Counted from the stretch's first letter, positions 6,267 to 13,988 are shown. The stretch is 14,937 nucleotides of DNA from JBAYJT01 sp041664965 (GCA_041664965.1 JBAYJT010000041.1:1-14937); one strand, 5' to 3'. The notes: a model not told the origin generated them from the letters alone. Program-made: numbers and translations.

Positions 6267-7466
6267 ATGTCTATTTCAATGCCAATGAAGCCCAATGGAG
6301 ATGTGATTGTTTTTGATATAGGAGGAACACATTTTAGGCACGCCGTATTTACGCAAGGCGGAATAGGTGGTTCACCACCAATAAAAGAGGAAACCCCCAG
6401 TGTTTTTAGCCACCCCAAAGAGGATGTTAAAACTTTGCAGCAAGAGCTGGTAGGAAAAATCGCAAATGCGGTCAGATTCCATAGAGCGAAAAATCCAAGT
6501 ATAAAACTAGTAGGAATCTCTTTTCCAGCCCCGGTGAATTCTAAAGGAGTTGCTCTTCGTACTTCTGGAATTTGGGAAGATAAGGGCGATAATTTTCCTT
6601 TGTTAGATAGAGTGAAAAGGCAACTTTGCCAGCCCGGAGAAGAAGATATATCAGTTTTTGTTGCTAATGATCTTACTGCCGCTGCTGAAAGTTACGCCTA
6701 TGAGTACAGAAAATCCGGTAAGCCGTGCAATTTTAGGCTATTTGACGTGGTTACTATTAGCACAGGTATCGGTAGCAAGATTTATGATATGCAAACAGAA
6801 GAAGTGTTGCTAAATAATGAGGGGACTGCTGGGGAAATAGGGCATCGACCGGTTACACTTCAGCTTGGCGAAGAGCCATTGCGTTGTGATTGCGGAGCTA
6901 TGAATCACTTAGGATCATTTGCTTCGGGAAGAGGAATAGAGCGAGTAGCGCAAAGAGAAGCTCAAAAATTTCCGGAGAGTTTTAAAGAGTCATCATTATT
7001 TAAGTTAACTGCTGGGCAGATCGCTCAAATCAAAAATGAACTAATTAGTAAAGCGATTTTAGAAAAAGATCCATTCTGTAACGCTATTCTCGAAAAAAAC
7101 ACATTGTATCTTGCTCAAGTTTTAGCTCAAATAGCTAATGCTGTTGGTATAACTAAGTTTATTATTACTGGTGGTTTTGCTTTAAGTCTTGCAGATCGGT
7201 ATTTGGATTCGCTCATAAATAGTTTATTACAACTTAAGGATTATTTTTACATGCAAAGCGAGGAGGAAATCAGGAGAATGCCTGAGTTGGGTAATTTAGG
7301 AGATACAGCTGGTTTATGCGGCATTGGTCTTTTTGCTTCCAAACGTTATGAAAGATTACAGCGTGAACAACCAAGGATTCTTAGTTTGCCATCGTCATCA
7401 TCTTCTAGTCAGCCTCCGCAAGGAGAACAAGTACCTCATGTTCGCCAGATGGCCGCTACGAAATGA
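6267..7466 (+). CDS. ROK-family sugar kinase (hexose or N-acetylmannosamine kinase candidate)
   Basis: ATP-dependent cytoplasmic sugar kinase of the ROK family (ASKHA fold). Phosphate-1 motif FDIGGTHFR is at 16-24. FVANDLTAAA gives the catalytic Asp D135, ISTGIGS (164-170) is phosphate-2, and EGTAGEIGHRPV supplies the ROK ExGH residues E190 and H193. The zinc site follows as C207-D-C209-G-A-M-N-H214; the usual third Cys is His, and the Glu normally two residues later is Gly (G216). TGGFALS is the adenosine motif. At 399 residues it exceeds the usual ~300-320; the extra is partly a Ser/Pro/Gln tail from ~372. SD-like GGGGG is 6 nt before the ATG. It overlaps wecB by 4 bp, which points to amino-sugar metabolism rather than plain glucose phosphorylation, but glucokinase remains possible. 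Confidence 0.82.
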   Translation: MSISMPMKPNGDVIVFDIGGTHFRHAVFTQGGIGGSPPIKEETPSVFSHPKEDVKTLQQELVGKIANAVRFHRAKNPSIKLVGISFPAPVNSKGVALRTSGIWEDKGDNFPLLDRVKRQLCQPGEEDISVFVANDLTAAAESYAYEYRKSGKPCNFRLFDVVTISTGIGSKIYDMQTEEVLLNNEGTAGEIGHRPVTLQLGEEPLRCDCGAMNHLGSFASGRGIERVAQREAQKFPESFKESSLFKLTAGQIAQIKNELISKAILEKDPFCNAILEKNTLYLAQVLAQIANAVGITKFIITGGFALSLADRYLDSLINSLLQLKDYFYMQSEEEIRRMPELGNLGDTAGLCGIGLFASKRYERLQREQPRILSLPSSSSSSQPPQGEQVPHVRQMAATK

Positions 7467-8593
7467 AGGTTTTGTCTATATTCGGAACCCGTCCTGAAGC
7501 TATAAAAATGGCTCCTATCGCAGTTAAGCTGAAGGATAGGTTGGGTGAAGAAGCGAAAGTATGCATTACCTCTCAGCATAAAGAGATGCTGCAACAGGTG
7601 ATAAGTTCATTCGATTTAGAACCAGATTTTGACCTTAATGTTATGAAGCACGATCAAACATTAAGCGATGTCGTTTCAGAAATAATTTTCAGGATGCAAG
7701 ACGTATTTAGCTCTTTTCGACCGGATGTTGTTTTGATACATGGAGATACCTCTACTTCTTTGGCCGGCGCTCTTTCTGCGTTTTATCACAAGATACCTAT
7801 AGCACATATTGAGGCAGGTTTGCGAAGCGGTGATTTATATATGCCATGGCCAGAAGAGGCAAATCGGAAATTGATTGCCGCTATAGCTAATTTGCATTTT
7901 GCTCCTACTGAAATATCTGCTAGAAACCTCATAAAAGAAGGTGTTGCTAAAGAAAATATTTTTATTGTAGGAAATAGTGTTATTGATGCTCTTAAGGCTA
8001 TTCAGTTTCAAGTAGAGAACGATAAGAATTTTAAAAGTAGATTGGACGAGCGATTTTTTTATTTAGATCCTGCGAAAAGGACAGTGTTGGTAACTATTCA
8101 TAGACGCGAAAGTTTTGGGGAAGAATTTAAAGAAATTTGCTGGGCATTAAAGCAACTTGCCAAAAGAAGTGACATAAATATTGTTTATCCAGTGCATTTG
8201 AATCCACGTGTGCATGATTTAGCTAATAATATGCTTAAAAATGAAAAGAACATTTTTCTCATTGAGCCGCTAGATTATATATCTTTTGTTTATTTGATGA
8301 TTCGTTGCTATTTTATTCTAACTGATTCTTGTGGTATTCAGGAAGAAGCTCCAACGCTGGGTAAGCCTGTGTTACTAATACGAGATAACACAGAAAGGCC
8401 GGAAGCTGTTGCTGCAGGTGTTGTAAAAATAATTGGTAGAGATGCGAGAAATATAATTAAAAACGCATTGTTGCTTATGGATAATAAAGAAGAGTATGAA
8501 AAAATGGCTAAGATTTGCTTTCCCTACGGAGATGGGAATAGTAGTAGCCTAATAATTGAGCATCTTGCAAATTATTTTAAAGTCTATAATTAA
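7463..8593 (+). CDS. wecB: UDP-N-acetylglucosamine 2-epimerase (non-hydrolysing)
   Basis: Cytoplasmic enzyme interconverting UDP-GlcNAc and UDP-ManNAc, the source of ManNAc-type sugars for surface polysaccharides. The 376-residue length is typical. Family marks, in order: FGTRPEAIKMAP (K15), IHGDTST (D95), HIEAGLRSG (E117), PEEANR (E131/E132), TIHRRESFGE (H213), DSCGIQEEAPTLGKPVLLIRDNTERPEAV (288-316). These belong to the non-hydrolysing bacterial group and not to NeuC-type hydrolysing enzymes. One oddity is Cys290 where DSGGIQEE is usual. Its ATG overlaps the kinase stop as ATGA, so translation is coupled. No wecC-like UDP-ManNAc dehydrogenase is in the window. Confidence 0.93.
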   Translation: MKVLSIFGTRPEAIKMAPIAVKLKDRLGEEAKVCITSQHKEMLQQVISSFDLEPDFDLNVMKHDQTLSDVVSEIIFRMQDVFSSFRPDVVLIHGDTSTSLAGALSAFYHKIPIAHIEAGLRSGDLYMPWPEEANRKLIAAIANLHFAPTEISARNLIKEGVAKENIFIVGNSVIDALKAIQFQVENDKNFKSRLDERFFYLDPAKRTVLVTIHRRESFGEEFKEICWALKQLAKRSDINIVYPVHLNPRVHDLANNMLKNEKNIFLIEPLDYISFVYLMIRCYFILTDSCGIQEEAPTLGKPVLLIRDNTERPEAVAAGVVKIIGRDARNIIKNALLLMDNKEEYEKMAKICFPYGDGNSSSLIIEHLANYFKVYN

Positions 8594-8595
8594 CT

Positions 8596-8602
8596 GAGGA
8601 GG
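8596..8602 (+). promoter_or_regulatory. Strong SD that fixes a TTG start
   Basis: GAGGAGG lies 6 nt before a TTG at 8609-8611. The frame then reads KDFVGKIVVITGG, exactly the distance from the N-terminus expected for the SDR nucleotide motif. The SD therefore supports TTG as the true start. Confidence 0.85.
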
Positions 8603-8608
8603 TTTAAC

Positions 8609-9361
8609 TTGAAAGATTTTGTAGGAAAAATTGTTGTTATTACGGGCGGTTCAACTGGTATTGGAGCAGCAGCAGCGAAAAAATTTGTTGAACAAGGTGC
8701 GAAAGTTTATGTTTTGGGCATGAACAAACCATCAAATATTGGTGACTATCTTCAATTCATTAAGTGCGACGTGACCAAGTATGCAGATATTCGTTTTGCA
8801 ATCCAAAAGATATTTAATCTGGAAAATCGTATTGACCATTTATTTGCTAATGCTGGAGCGTATTTAATCGCTAATATTGAGGAAACCAGTGTAGATGATT
8901 TAAATAACATAATAGACATCAACCTCAAGGGTGTTTTTTTGGTACTGAAGGAAGTTTTGCCAATTATGAGAGTACAGGGGTATGGTTCTATTGTGGTGAC
9001 AGGATCGGACCAATCATTTATTGGTAAGCCTAATAGTGCAATTTATGGAGCAACAAAGGGCGCCATTGGCCTACTAACTAAAGGGGTGGGTATCGATTAT
9101 GCGCAATTTGGTATTAGAATAAATTGTGTTTGTCCTGGCACAACGGAAACTCCAATGTACAACAAGGCTATAGAAGCTATTTGCCGAAAAAATAATATTT
9201 CTAAGGACGTTATATCTAAAAAGCTTGCTGAAGCCCAACCAATGGGCAGAATTGGTAAACCCGAAGAAGTGGCAGAAATGGTATTGTTTTTATGCTCGGA
9301 TAAATCAAGTTTTACAACTGGGGCGCTTTATTCTGTAGATGGTGGGTTTACTGCTATGTAA
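8609..9361 (+). CDS. Classical short-chain dehydrogenase/reductase (SDR)
   Basis: NAD(P)-dependent oxidoreductase with a Rossmann fold, 250 residues, the classical SDR length. TGGSTGIG (12-19) binds the cofactor, D54 sits in KCDV, NAG is at 81-83 and N105 in DINLKG. The catalytic triad is S133, Y146 and K150 (YGATK), with the correct 13-residue S-Y spacing. CPGTTETPM (175-183) and C-terminal VDGGFTAM are also typical. The substrate cannot be deduced. It follows wecB by 15 bp in the same operon, suggesting an amino-sugar or sugar substrate; N-acylmannosamine dehydrogenase is a known SDR activity and one possibility, unproven. The stop is 6 nt from the CCA end of the opposite-strand tRNA, with no terminator between. 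Confidence 0.88.
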   Translation: MKDFVGKIVVITGGSTGIGAAAAKKFVEQGAKVYVLGMNKPSNIGDYLQFIKCDVTKYADIRFAIQKIFNLENRIDHLFANAGAYLIANIEETSVDDLNNIIDINLKGVFLVLKEVLPIMRVQGYGSIVVTGSDQSFIGKPNSAIYGATKGAIGLLTKGVGIDYAQFGIRINCVCPGTTETPMYNKAIEAICRKNNISKDVISKKLAEAQPMGRIGKPEEVAEMVLFLCSDKSSFTTGALYSVDGGFTAM

Positions 9362-9367
9362 AAGGAT

Positions 9368-9443
9368 TGGCGCTCCCTATGGGTTTCGAACCCATGTTTT
9401 CGCCGTGAGAGGGCGACGTCCTAGGCCACTAGACGAAGGGAGC
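9368..9443 (-). tRNA. tRNA-Glu (anticodon CTC), CCA encoded
   Basis: A 76-nt cloverleaf on the minus strand. The acceptor stem pairs GCTCCCT (9443-9437) with AGGGAGC (9378-9372), followed by discriminator G and an encoded CCA (9370-9368). The D-arm has TCGTCTAGTGGCCTAGGAC, very similar to E. coli tRNA-Glu. The anticodon arm is TCGCC-CTCTCAC-GGCGA, with anticodon CTC reading GAG. The T-arm pairs TGGGT and ACCCA around TTCGA. It starts 7 nt after the ctpA stop on the same strand, so it may be processed from the ctpA transcript or use a promoter inside the ctpA 3' end. Confidence 0.96.
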
Positions 9444-9450
9444 TTTAGCG

Positions 9451-10857
9451 CTAATCTTTGGGCATGGCATTCAGGCCTTTCAAGATATTCAAAGCCTCGT
9501 AGAGTTGATAATCGCTTTTAGCGAGAGAATAAGCTTTTTCCGCTTGCTGTTCTGATTTTGCGGCGCGTTTAGCTGACATTACACCACTATCGTCATCTGT
9601 GTCTGCTGCATCTTTGTCTGTGGCTTTAGAATTACCATTGGCAAGATGCTCAGGTAATTTGGCTTCGTCTATGCGAAAATCGCTATCCCATTTGCTCTTT
9701 GTCAGTTGCATTTCATTGACAACAACGTTCGGCTCAATGCCTTTGGCTTGAATGGAGCGGCCAGATGGAGTGTAGTAAAGAGCAGTTGTAATTTTTATGG
9801 CGCTTTTTTCATCTAAAGGAAGCAGCGTTTGCACTGATCCTTTGCCAAAACTACGCGTACCGACTATTACGGCGCGTTTGTGGTCTTGCAGAGCTCCTGC
9901 CACAATTTCCGACGCTGATGCTGAACCTTCATTGATTAAAACTACAAGTGGAATGTCGTTTAGCATTCCACCAGGAGTGGCGCTGGCAGAGATGTGCGCG
10001 CCAGGAAATTGACCTTCAGTATATACAATGAGTTTATTTTTCTTAAGTTCAGTAGCATCTAAGAAAGCATTGGAAACTTCGATGGCCGATTCTAATAAAC
10101 CGCCTGGATTATTGCGTAAATCTAAAATTACGCCTTCTAAATTGCCATCGCTTTGTTTTTTTAATTTATCGATGGCTTTAAAAAGATCACGGGCAGTTGG
10201 TTCTTGGAAAATTGCAACGCGAATATAGCCGTAACCTGGTTCCAGCATGCGTTCTTTTACAGTCCGAACTTTGATAATATCGCGCGTTAGGGTGAACTTT
10301 AATGGCTTGCTGGCATTTTTGCGCAAAATAGTAAGTGTAAGCTTGCTGCCTTTGGGGCCGCGCATCATGCCGATCGCATCGCGCATTGTCATATCTTTTA
10401 CTAATTTTTTGTCGATTTGTAGAATTAAGTCGCCCGCTTTAATGCCGGCTTTAGAAGCTGGTGTATCGTCTAAGGGGGTTACGATGCGTAGCAAGCCTTG
10501 ATCAGGAGCAATTTCAATACCTACGCCGCCAAAATGGCCTTCTGTGAGAAGTTCCAAATCTTTTAAGTCATCGCCTTCTAAATAATCTGAATGCGGATCT
10601 AATTTAGCTAACATGCCGCTTATGGCATTATCTATCAAGGTTTTATTATCTACTTTTTTGATATAGTACTGCTTAACATAGGCCATAACTAGTGCGAGCC
10701 GCTGCACTTCTTCGTCAGAAATTATCTGCTTAGTGTCTGGAATAGTTGGCGGAGGCGGTAGATTTAAGATAGCAAAAGCTGATTGGAAGTAAATAAAGCA
10801 GCTTACTAAAGCGGCAAAGATTACCGCTACTTTTTTTATAATTTTTTGGTTTTTCAT
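9451..10857 (-). CDS. ctpA: Carboxyl-terminal processing protease (S41A)
   Basis: Periplasmic serine protease that trims or degrades proteins from the C-terminus; in gammaproteobacteria CtpA can control peptidoglycan hydrolases. The 468 residues begin with a signal or anchor segment (about 8-29). A PDZ domain follows (about 100-182, with GGVGIEI and AGIKAGDLILQI). The S41 core (about 195-385) has LDLRNNPGG, then NEGSASASEIVAGAL with S314, and SFGKGSVQ with K339; the 25-residue spacing matches the Ser/Lys dyad of Prc and CtpA. The tail (about 395-445) is charged and low-complexity. It is downstream of envC, a conserved order that fits a role in cell-wall hydrolase control. No SD precedes the ATG. 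Between the two genes lies repeat element A, whose arms contain TATAAT-like sequence on this strand. Confidence 0.93.
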   Translation of the reverse strand: MKNQKIIKKVAVIFAALVSCFIYFQSAFAILNLPPPPTIPDTKQIISDEEVQRLALVMAYVKQYYIKKVDNKTLIDNAISGMLAKLDPHSDYLEGDDLKDLELLTEGHFGGVGIEIAPDQGLLRIVTPLDDTPASKAGIKAGDLILQIDKKLVKDMTMRDAIGMMRGPKGSKLTLTILRKNASKPLKFTLTRDIIKVRTVKERMLEPGYGYIRVAIFQEPTARDLFKAIDKLKKQSDGNLEGVILDLRNNPGGLLESAIEVSNAFLDATELKKNKLIVYTEGQFPGAHISASATPGGMLNDIPLVVLINEGSASASEIVAGALQDHKRAVIVGTRSFGKGSVQTLLPLDEKSAIKITTALYYTPSGRSIQAKGIEPNVVVNEMQLTKSKWDSDFRIDEAKLPEHLANGNSKATDKDAADTDDDSGVMSAKRAAKSEQQAEKAYSLAKSDYQLYEALNILKGLNAMPKD

Positions 10858-10877
10858 AAAATTTTGTATTTTAGAGT

Positions 10878-11022
10878 AATTATAAATTATGAGTTATGAA
10901 TTATAAATTAAAGGAGCTGGAATTGAGTTTAAAAATACAACCAATTGATTTTTAAATATTTTTCATAGACATATTTTTTTATTGTTCGTCCATTCATAAT
11001 TCATAATTCATAATTTATAATT
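10878..11022. repeat. AT-rich inverted-arm element, copy A
   Basis: The left arm (10878-10904) and right arm (10996-11022) are inverted 27-mers with a single mismatch. They are built largely from the heptamer TTCATAA or its complement. The right side continues in the same heptamers to about 11029, four bases from the envC stop. The core between the arms includes CATAGACATATTTTTTTAT (10964-10982), shared with copy B as CGTAGACATGTTTTTTAT. Nothing in it can encode a protein of note. It fills nearly the whole envC-ctpA gap (10858-11033). A small non-autonomous mobile element (MITE-like) or a structured intergenic repeat would both fit. Confidence 0.7.
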
Positions 11023-11033
11023 CATAATTTTCT

Positions 11034-12170
11034 TCACATCTTACACCAAACGGTCGGGTCAATTGGCCTGCCATTATAGCGCATAGCAAAATAAAGCCCA
11101 GTTTTTTCATAACCACCAGTGTTGCCAACTGTTGCGATTGTTTCGCCAGAGGCTACACTGTCGCCGGTTTTTTTATATAAAGAGTGGTTGCGTCCGTAAA
11201 GGCTCATGTATCCATGGCCGTGATCTATAATTAAAAGCAAACCGTAGCCGCGTAGCCAATCGGCAAAGACTACTCTTCCGCCGGCAATGGCATGTACTTC
11301 CGCGCCTTCTTTGGCTGCAACTAAAACGCCATTTAAGCGCGACTCTCCAGCTCCAAAACTCTCTAGCTTGCCATGAGTAGGAGTAAATAATTTTCCACGC
11401 AGTTGAGTTAGAGAACCTTGAGCTATAGGTTTTTGTTTTTGCGCCAAGATGCGGGCGTTAATTTCGGCGATTAATTTTTCTAAGGCAGCTTTGTTTGCTA
11501 GTAATTGCTGCAATTTGGTATTTTGATTTTGTAAATTATTTTTGATAGATTTTAACGCAATATTGCGTTCGCCCTGCATTTTCTTTAGGTCTTGGCGCTC
11601 TTTTTCTTGATGCGAATATAGATTTTGCAGGACTAATTCTTGAGCCTTAATGGTATTACTGTTTTCGGTAATTTTTTGCAAGGTGGCTCTTAGATTAGAT
11701 AAGGCCCGGGCCCTGGCGTCTAGCAAATAAGCATAATAAACAGACATGCGATCTATATTGCTTGGATCTTCTTGGTTGAAGATAAGTTTTATATAACCAT
11801 CGTGGCCGATTAAATATGCTGCGCGCATTTCATTCATAACATGCTCTTTTTCTGTGGCAAGTTCCTCTAAATAATCTGCCTGCTTGCTTCCTAAAGCTTT
11901 TAAGAGTCGCTGTTCTAGAGCTAGTTGTTTGCTAGTTTTTTGTGCGGCATTAGTGATGCTGCCGATGGAAATTTCGGCCTGTTTAAGCTGTTGCTGGACG
12001 GCAGTTTGTTGCTTTTGAGTCTCGGTTAAATGAGATTTTAACGTTTTAATTTGATTAACTATTTCTTGCAGACGAGATATGGGGGATGCAAGTACTGTGC
12101 TGCATACAAGCAGTGAAAATAGAAGCAGAATAAAACTTAAATTTTTCCTTCGCATAGTCCTAGTAAACAT
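11034..12170 (-). CDS. envC: Murein hydrolase activator EnvC (degenerate LytM)
   Basis: Periplasmic activator of cell-division amidases. A signal peptide ends near residue 28 (VLA), then a long coiled coil rich in Gln, Lys, Leu and Glu (about 32-250) and a C-terminal LytM/M23 domain (259-378). The domain keeps the fold motifs (AGGRVVFADWLRGYG, IIDHGHGYMSLYG, GETIATVGNTG, GRPIDPTVW). The first zinc ligands are lost in ESRLNGVLVAA, and the late His of LHFE-type motifs is replaced in GLYFAMRY. This agrees with the catalytically inactive EnvC type. The start at 12170 overlaps gpmI by 34 bp; an in-frame ATG at 12155 (M6) would reduce this to 19 bp. Either gives a working signal peptide. The length of 378 is normal for the family. 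Confidence 0.9.
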   Translation of the reverse strand: MFTRTMRRKNLSFILLLFSLLVCSTVLASPISRLQEIVNQIKTLKSHLTETQKQQTAVQQQLKQAEISIGSITNAAQKTSKQLALEQRLLKALGSKQADYLEELATEKEHVMNEMRAAYLIGHDGYIKLIFNQEDPSNIDRMSVYYAYLLDARARALSNLRATLQKITENSNTIKAQELVLQNLYSHQEKERQDLKKMQGERNIALKSIKNNLQNQNTKLQQLLANKAALEKLIAEINARILAQKQKPIAQGSLTQLRGKLFTPTHGKLESFGAGESRLNGVLVAAKEGAEVHAIAGGRVVFADWLRGYGLLLIIDHGHGYMSLYGRNHSLYKKTGDSVASGETIATVGNTGGYEKTGLYFAMRYNGRPIDPTVWCKM

Positions 12171-13696
12171 TTTCCGGTCATTTCCTTAGGTTCTTCGATA
12201 CCGAGTAAATATAACATAGTTGGTGCAATATCAGTTAGTTTTCCTGAATTTTGTGTAACTTTCGCTGGTCGACCTAAGTAAATAAAAGGAACTAGATTGG
12301 TTGTATGAGCTGTGTAGGGCTGCTTGTTTTCTTCGTCTATCATCATTTCAGCATTGCCATGATCGCCGATGATTATCATTTCCCCGTGCACTTCTTCTAA
12401 AGCTTTGACAACTTGACCTAAGCAATTATCAACAGTTTCGACAGCTTTAACAGTAGCTTCTATGTTGCCAGTGTGTCCAACCATGTCTGGATTAGCGTAA
12501 TTGCAAATAATGACGTCGTATTTGTTGCTGCGAATGGCTTCTAATAAACGGTGTGTTACCTCTGGCGCATTCATCTCTGGTTGCAAATCATAGGTGGCAA
12601 CCTTGGGGGATGGAACTAAAATTCGATCTTCACCTTGAAATGGCGTTTCTCGGCCGCCGTTTACGAAGTAAGTAACGTGAGCATATTTTTCAGTTTCAGC
12701 AATACGTAGTTGTTGCAAATGATTCTTTTCTAAAACTTCGCCTAAGACATTGCTTAGGTCTTGCGGCGGATAAGCGACGCGAACTTTAAGATCAGATGCG
12801 TATTCCGTCAAAGTCACGTAAGCAGTGAGTTTTGGGAGGCTTTGGCGTTTAAAGCCAGTGAAATTTGGGTCAGTAAAGGCATAACTCAGTTCACGACCAC
12901 GATCAGCGCGGAAGTTCATAAACACAATGCTGTCATTGTCTTGAATGCTTATTGGTTGTTCTTGAGCTGAATAAATAAGGGTTGGTTTAACGAACTCATC
13001 GGTTTCGCCGCGTTTATAGCTTTCAGCTAAAGCTTCTTCAGCGCTTGAAAAATGAAATTCGGCTTTGCCTAAAGTTAGCATGTTATAAGCAACTTCGACT
13101 CTTTCCCAACGTTTATCGCGGTCCATGCCATAATAACGTCCGCCAATGGAAGCGATTTTACCTACGCCTAAAGCTTTTAATTTTTTTTCCATGGATTGAA
13201 TAGAAGCTAATGCAGATTTAGGCGGAGTATCACGACCGTCTAGGAAAGCATGCACATAAATTTTCTTGGCGCCGCGCTTGCAAGCTAATTCTGCCATGGC
13301 TTCTAAGTGAATGTCGCGGCTGTGTACGCCACCAGGAGAAAGTAGGCCGAAAATGTGTATAGCGCCATTGGCTTTGATAGTTTCGTCTACAGTGTTTGTT
13401 AAAACAGGGTTTTGGAAAAATTCTTTATTTTCAACGACTAAGTCTATTTTAGTTAAATCTTGCAAAACCAAACGGCCGGCGCCAATGTGTAAGTGACCAA
13501 CTTCTGAGTTACCCATCTGTCCTTTTGGTAAGCCAACGTCTAGGCCAGACGCAGAGAGTTCGGTATGTGGGCAGGTTTGCCAAAGCTTGTTGAAGTTTGG
13601 CGTTTTGGCTAATGCAATCGCGCTACCATGAGTTTCTTTACGTAATCCCCAGCCGTCTAAGATCATTAAAATTAAGGGTTTGTTTAGTTTTGTCAT
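12137..13696 (-). CDS. gpmI: 2,3-bisphosphoglycerate-independent phosphoglycerate mutase
   Basis: Manganese-dependent glycolytic enzyme interconverting 3- and 2-phosphoglycerate in the cytoplasm. The 519 residues match the family. MILDGWGLR gives D14, and GQMGNSEVGH has the phosphorylated Ser S64. Further marks are PGGVHSRDIH (H125), FLDGRDTPPKS, NFRADRGREL, NPDMVGHTG and IIGDHGNAEMM, all typical metal and substrate motifs of the alkaline-phosphatase-like and phosphotransferase domains. The SD GAGG is about 9 nt before the ATG. It is first in the gpmI-envC pair, overlapping by 34 bp; ctpA follows after the repeat element. No residue appears to be missing. Confidence 0.97.
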   Translation of the reverse strand: MTKLNKPLILMILDGWGLRKETHGSAIALAKTPNFNKLWQTCPHTELSASGLDVGLPKGQMGNSEVGHLHIGAGRLVLQDLTKIDLVVENKEFFQNPVLTNTVDETIKANGAIHIFGLLSPGGVHSRDIHLEAMAELACKRGAKKIYVHAFLDGRDTPPKSALASIQSMEKKLKALGVGKIASIGGRYYGMDRDKRWERVEVAYNMLTLGKAEFHFSSAEEALAESYKRGETDEFVKPTLIYSAQEQPISIQDNDSIVFMNFRADRGRELSYAFTDPNFTGFKRQSLPKLTAYVTLTEYASDLKVRVAYPPQDLSNVLGEVLEKNHLQQLRIAETEKYAHVTYFVNGGRETPFQGEDRILVPSPKVATYDLQPEMNAPEVTHRLLEAIRSNKYDVIICNYANPDMVGHTGNIEATVKAVETVDNCLGQVVKALEEVHGEMIIIGDHGNAEMMIDEENKQPYTAHTTNLVPFIYLGRPAKVTQNSGKLTDIAPTMLYLLGIEEPKEMTGKCLLGLCEGKI

Positions 13697-13715
13697 ATTG
13701 GCTACCTCGACGAAA

Positions 13716-13743
13716 ATTTTAGTTGCAGAAGCTTACTTAACAA
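13716..13743 (-). promoter_or_regulatory. Candidate sigma70 promoter for gpmI-envC
   Basis: On the minus strand, TTGTTA (13743-13738) and TAAAAT (13721-13716) are separated by 16 bp, about 20 bp upstream of the gpmI ATG. Spacing is slightly short but acceptable. It sits just outside the left arm of repeat element B. Confidence 0.4.
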
Positions 13744-13771
13744 TGAAGTAAAAAGCACGTGTTTTTAGGAA

Positions 13772-13950
13772 AATTATGAATTATGAATGATGAGTTATGA
13801 GTTTAAACGGGATAAATACTTGAAAACCCGTAATTAAAATATATGTTATTGATTTTAAAGTAATTTGCGTAGACATGTTTTTTATCTCGCTGATTCGAAA
13901 GTCATTTATAAAATGAATAATTAATAATTCATCATTCATAATTCATAATT
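13772..13950. repeat. AT-rich inverted-arm element, copy B
   Basis: Left arm 13772-13798 and right arm 13924-13950 are inverted 27-mers with one mismatch, again of the heptamer TTCATAA type. The core (13799-13923) has the shared motif at 13868-13885 and an ATTGATTTT stretch at 13848 that also occurs in copy A at 10944. The core is longer than in copy A (125 against 91 bp), and otherwise the two cores differ strongly. It occupies most of the 351-bp gap between gpmI and leucine dehydrogenase; the rest of the gap holds the two divergent promoters. It has the same orientation as copy A. Confidence 0.72.
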
Positions 13951-13959
13951 GTTTCTCGC

Positions 13960-13988
13960 TTGTTCCGCATGTGCGAACGGTTTATAAT
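13960..13988 (+). promoter_or_regulatory. Near-consensus sigma70 promoter of the leucine dehydrogenase gene
   Basis: TTGTTC (13960-13965) and a perfect TATAAT (13983-13988) are separated by 17 bp. The spacer carries the small dyad CGCA-TG-TGCG (13966-13975), a possible operator. The leader before the ATG at 14048 would be about 50 nt, ending in the SD GGGGAG seven bases before the start. The right arm of repeat B stops 9 bases upstream of the -35. Confidence 0.75.

Noticed and set aside
9339..9521. Open frame on plus across the end of the SDR gene
   Set aside because: It reads the antisense of tRNA-Glu and the 3' end of ctpA, which fully explain the sequence.
10991..11029. Short tandem TTCATAA heptamers as a possible CRISPR or iteron array
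   Set aside because: Units are adjacent without unique spacers, so not CRISPR. The matching inverted arm on the other side of the core shows they belong to an inverted-arm element, and no replication gene is near.
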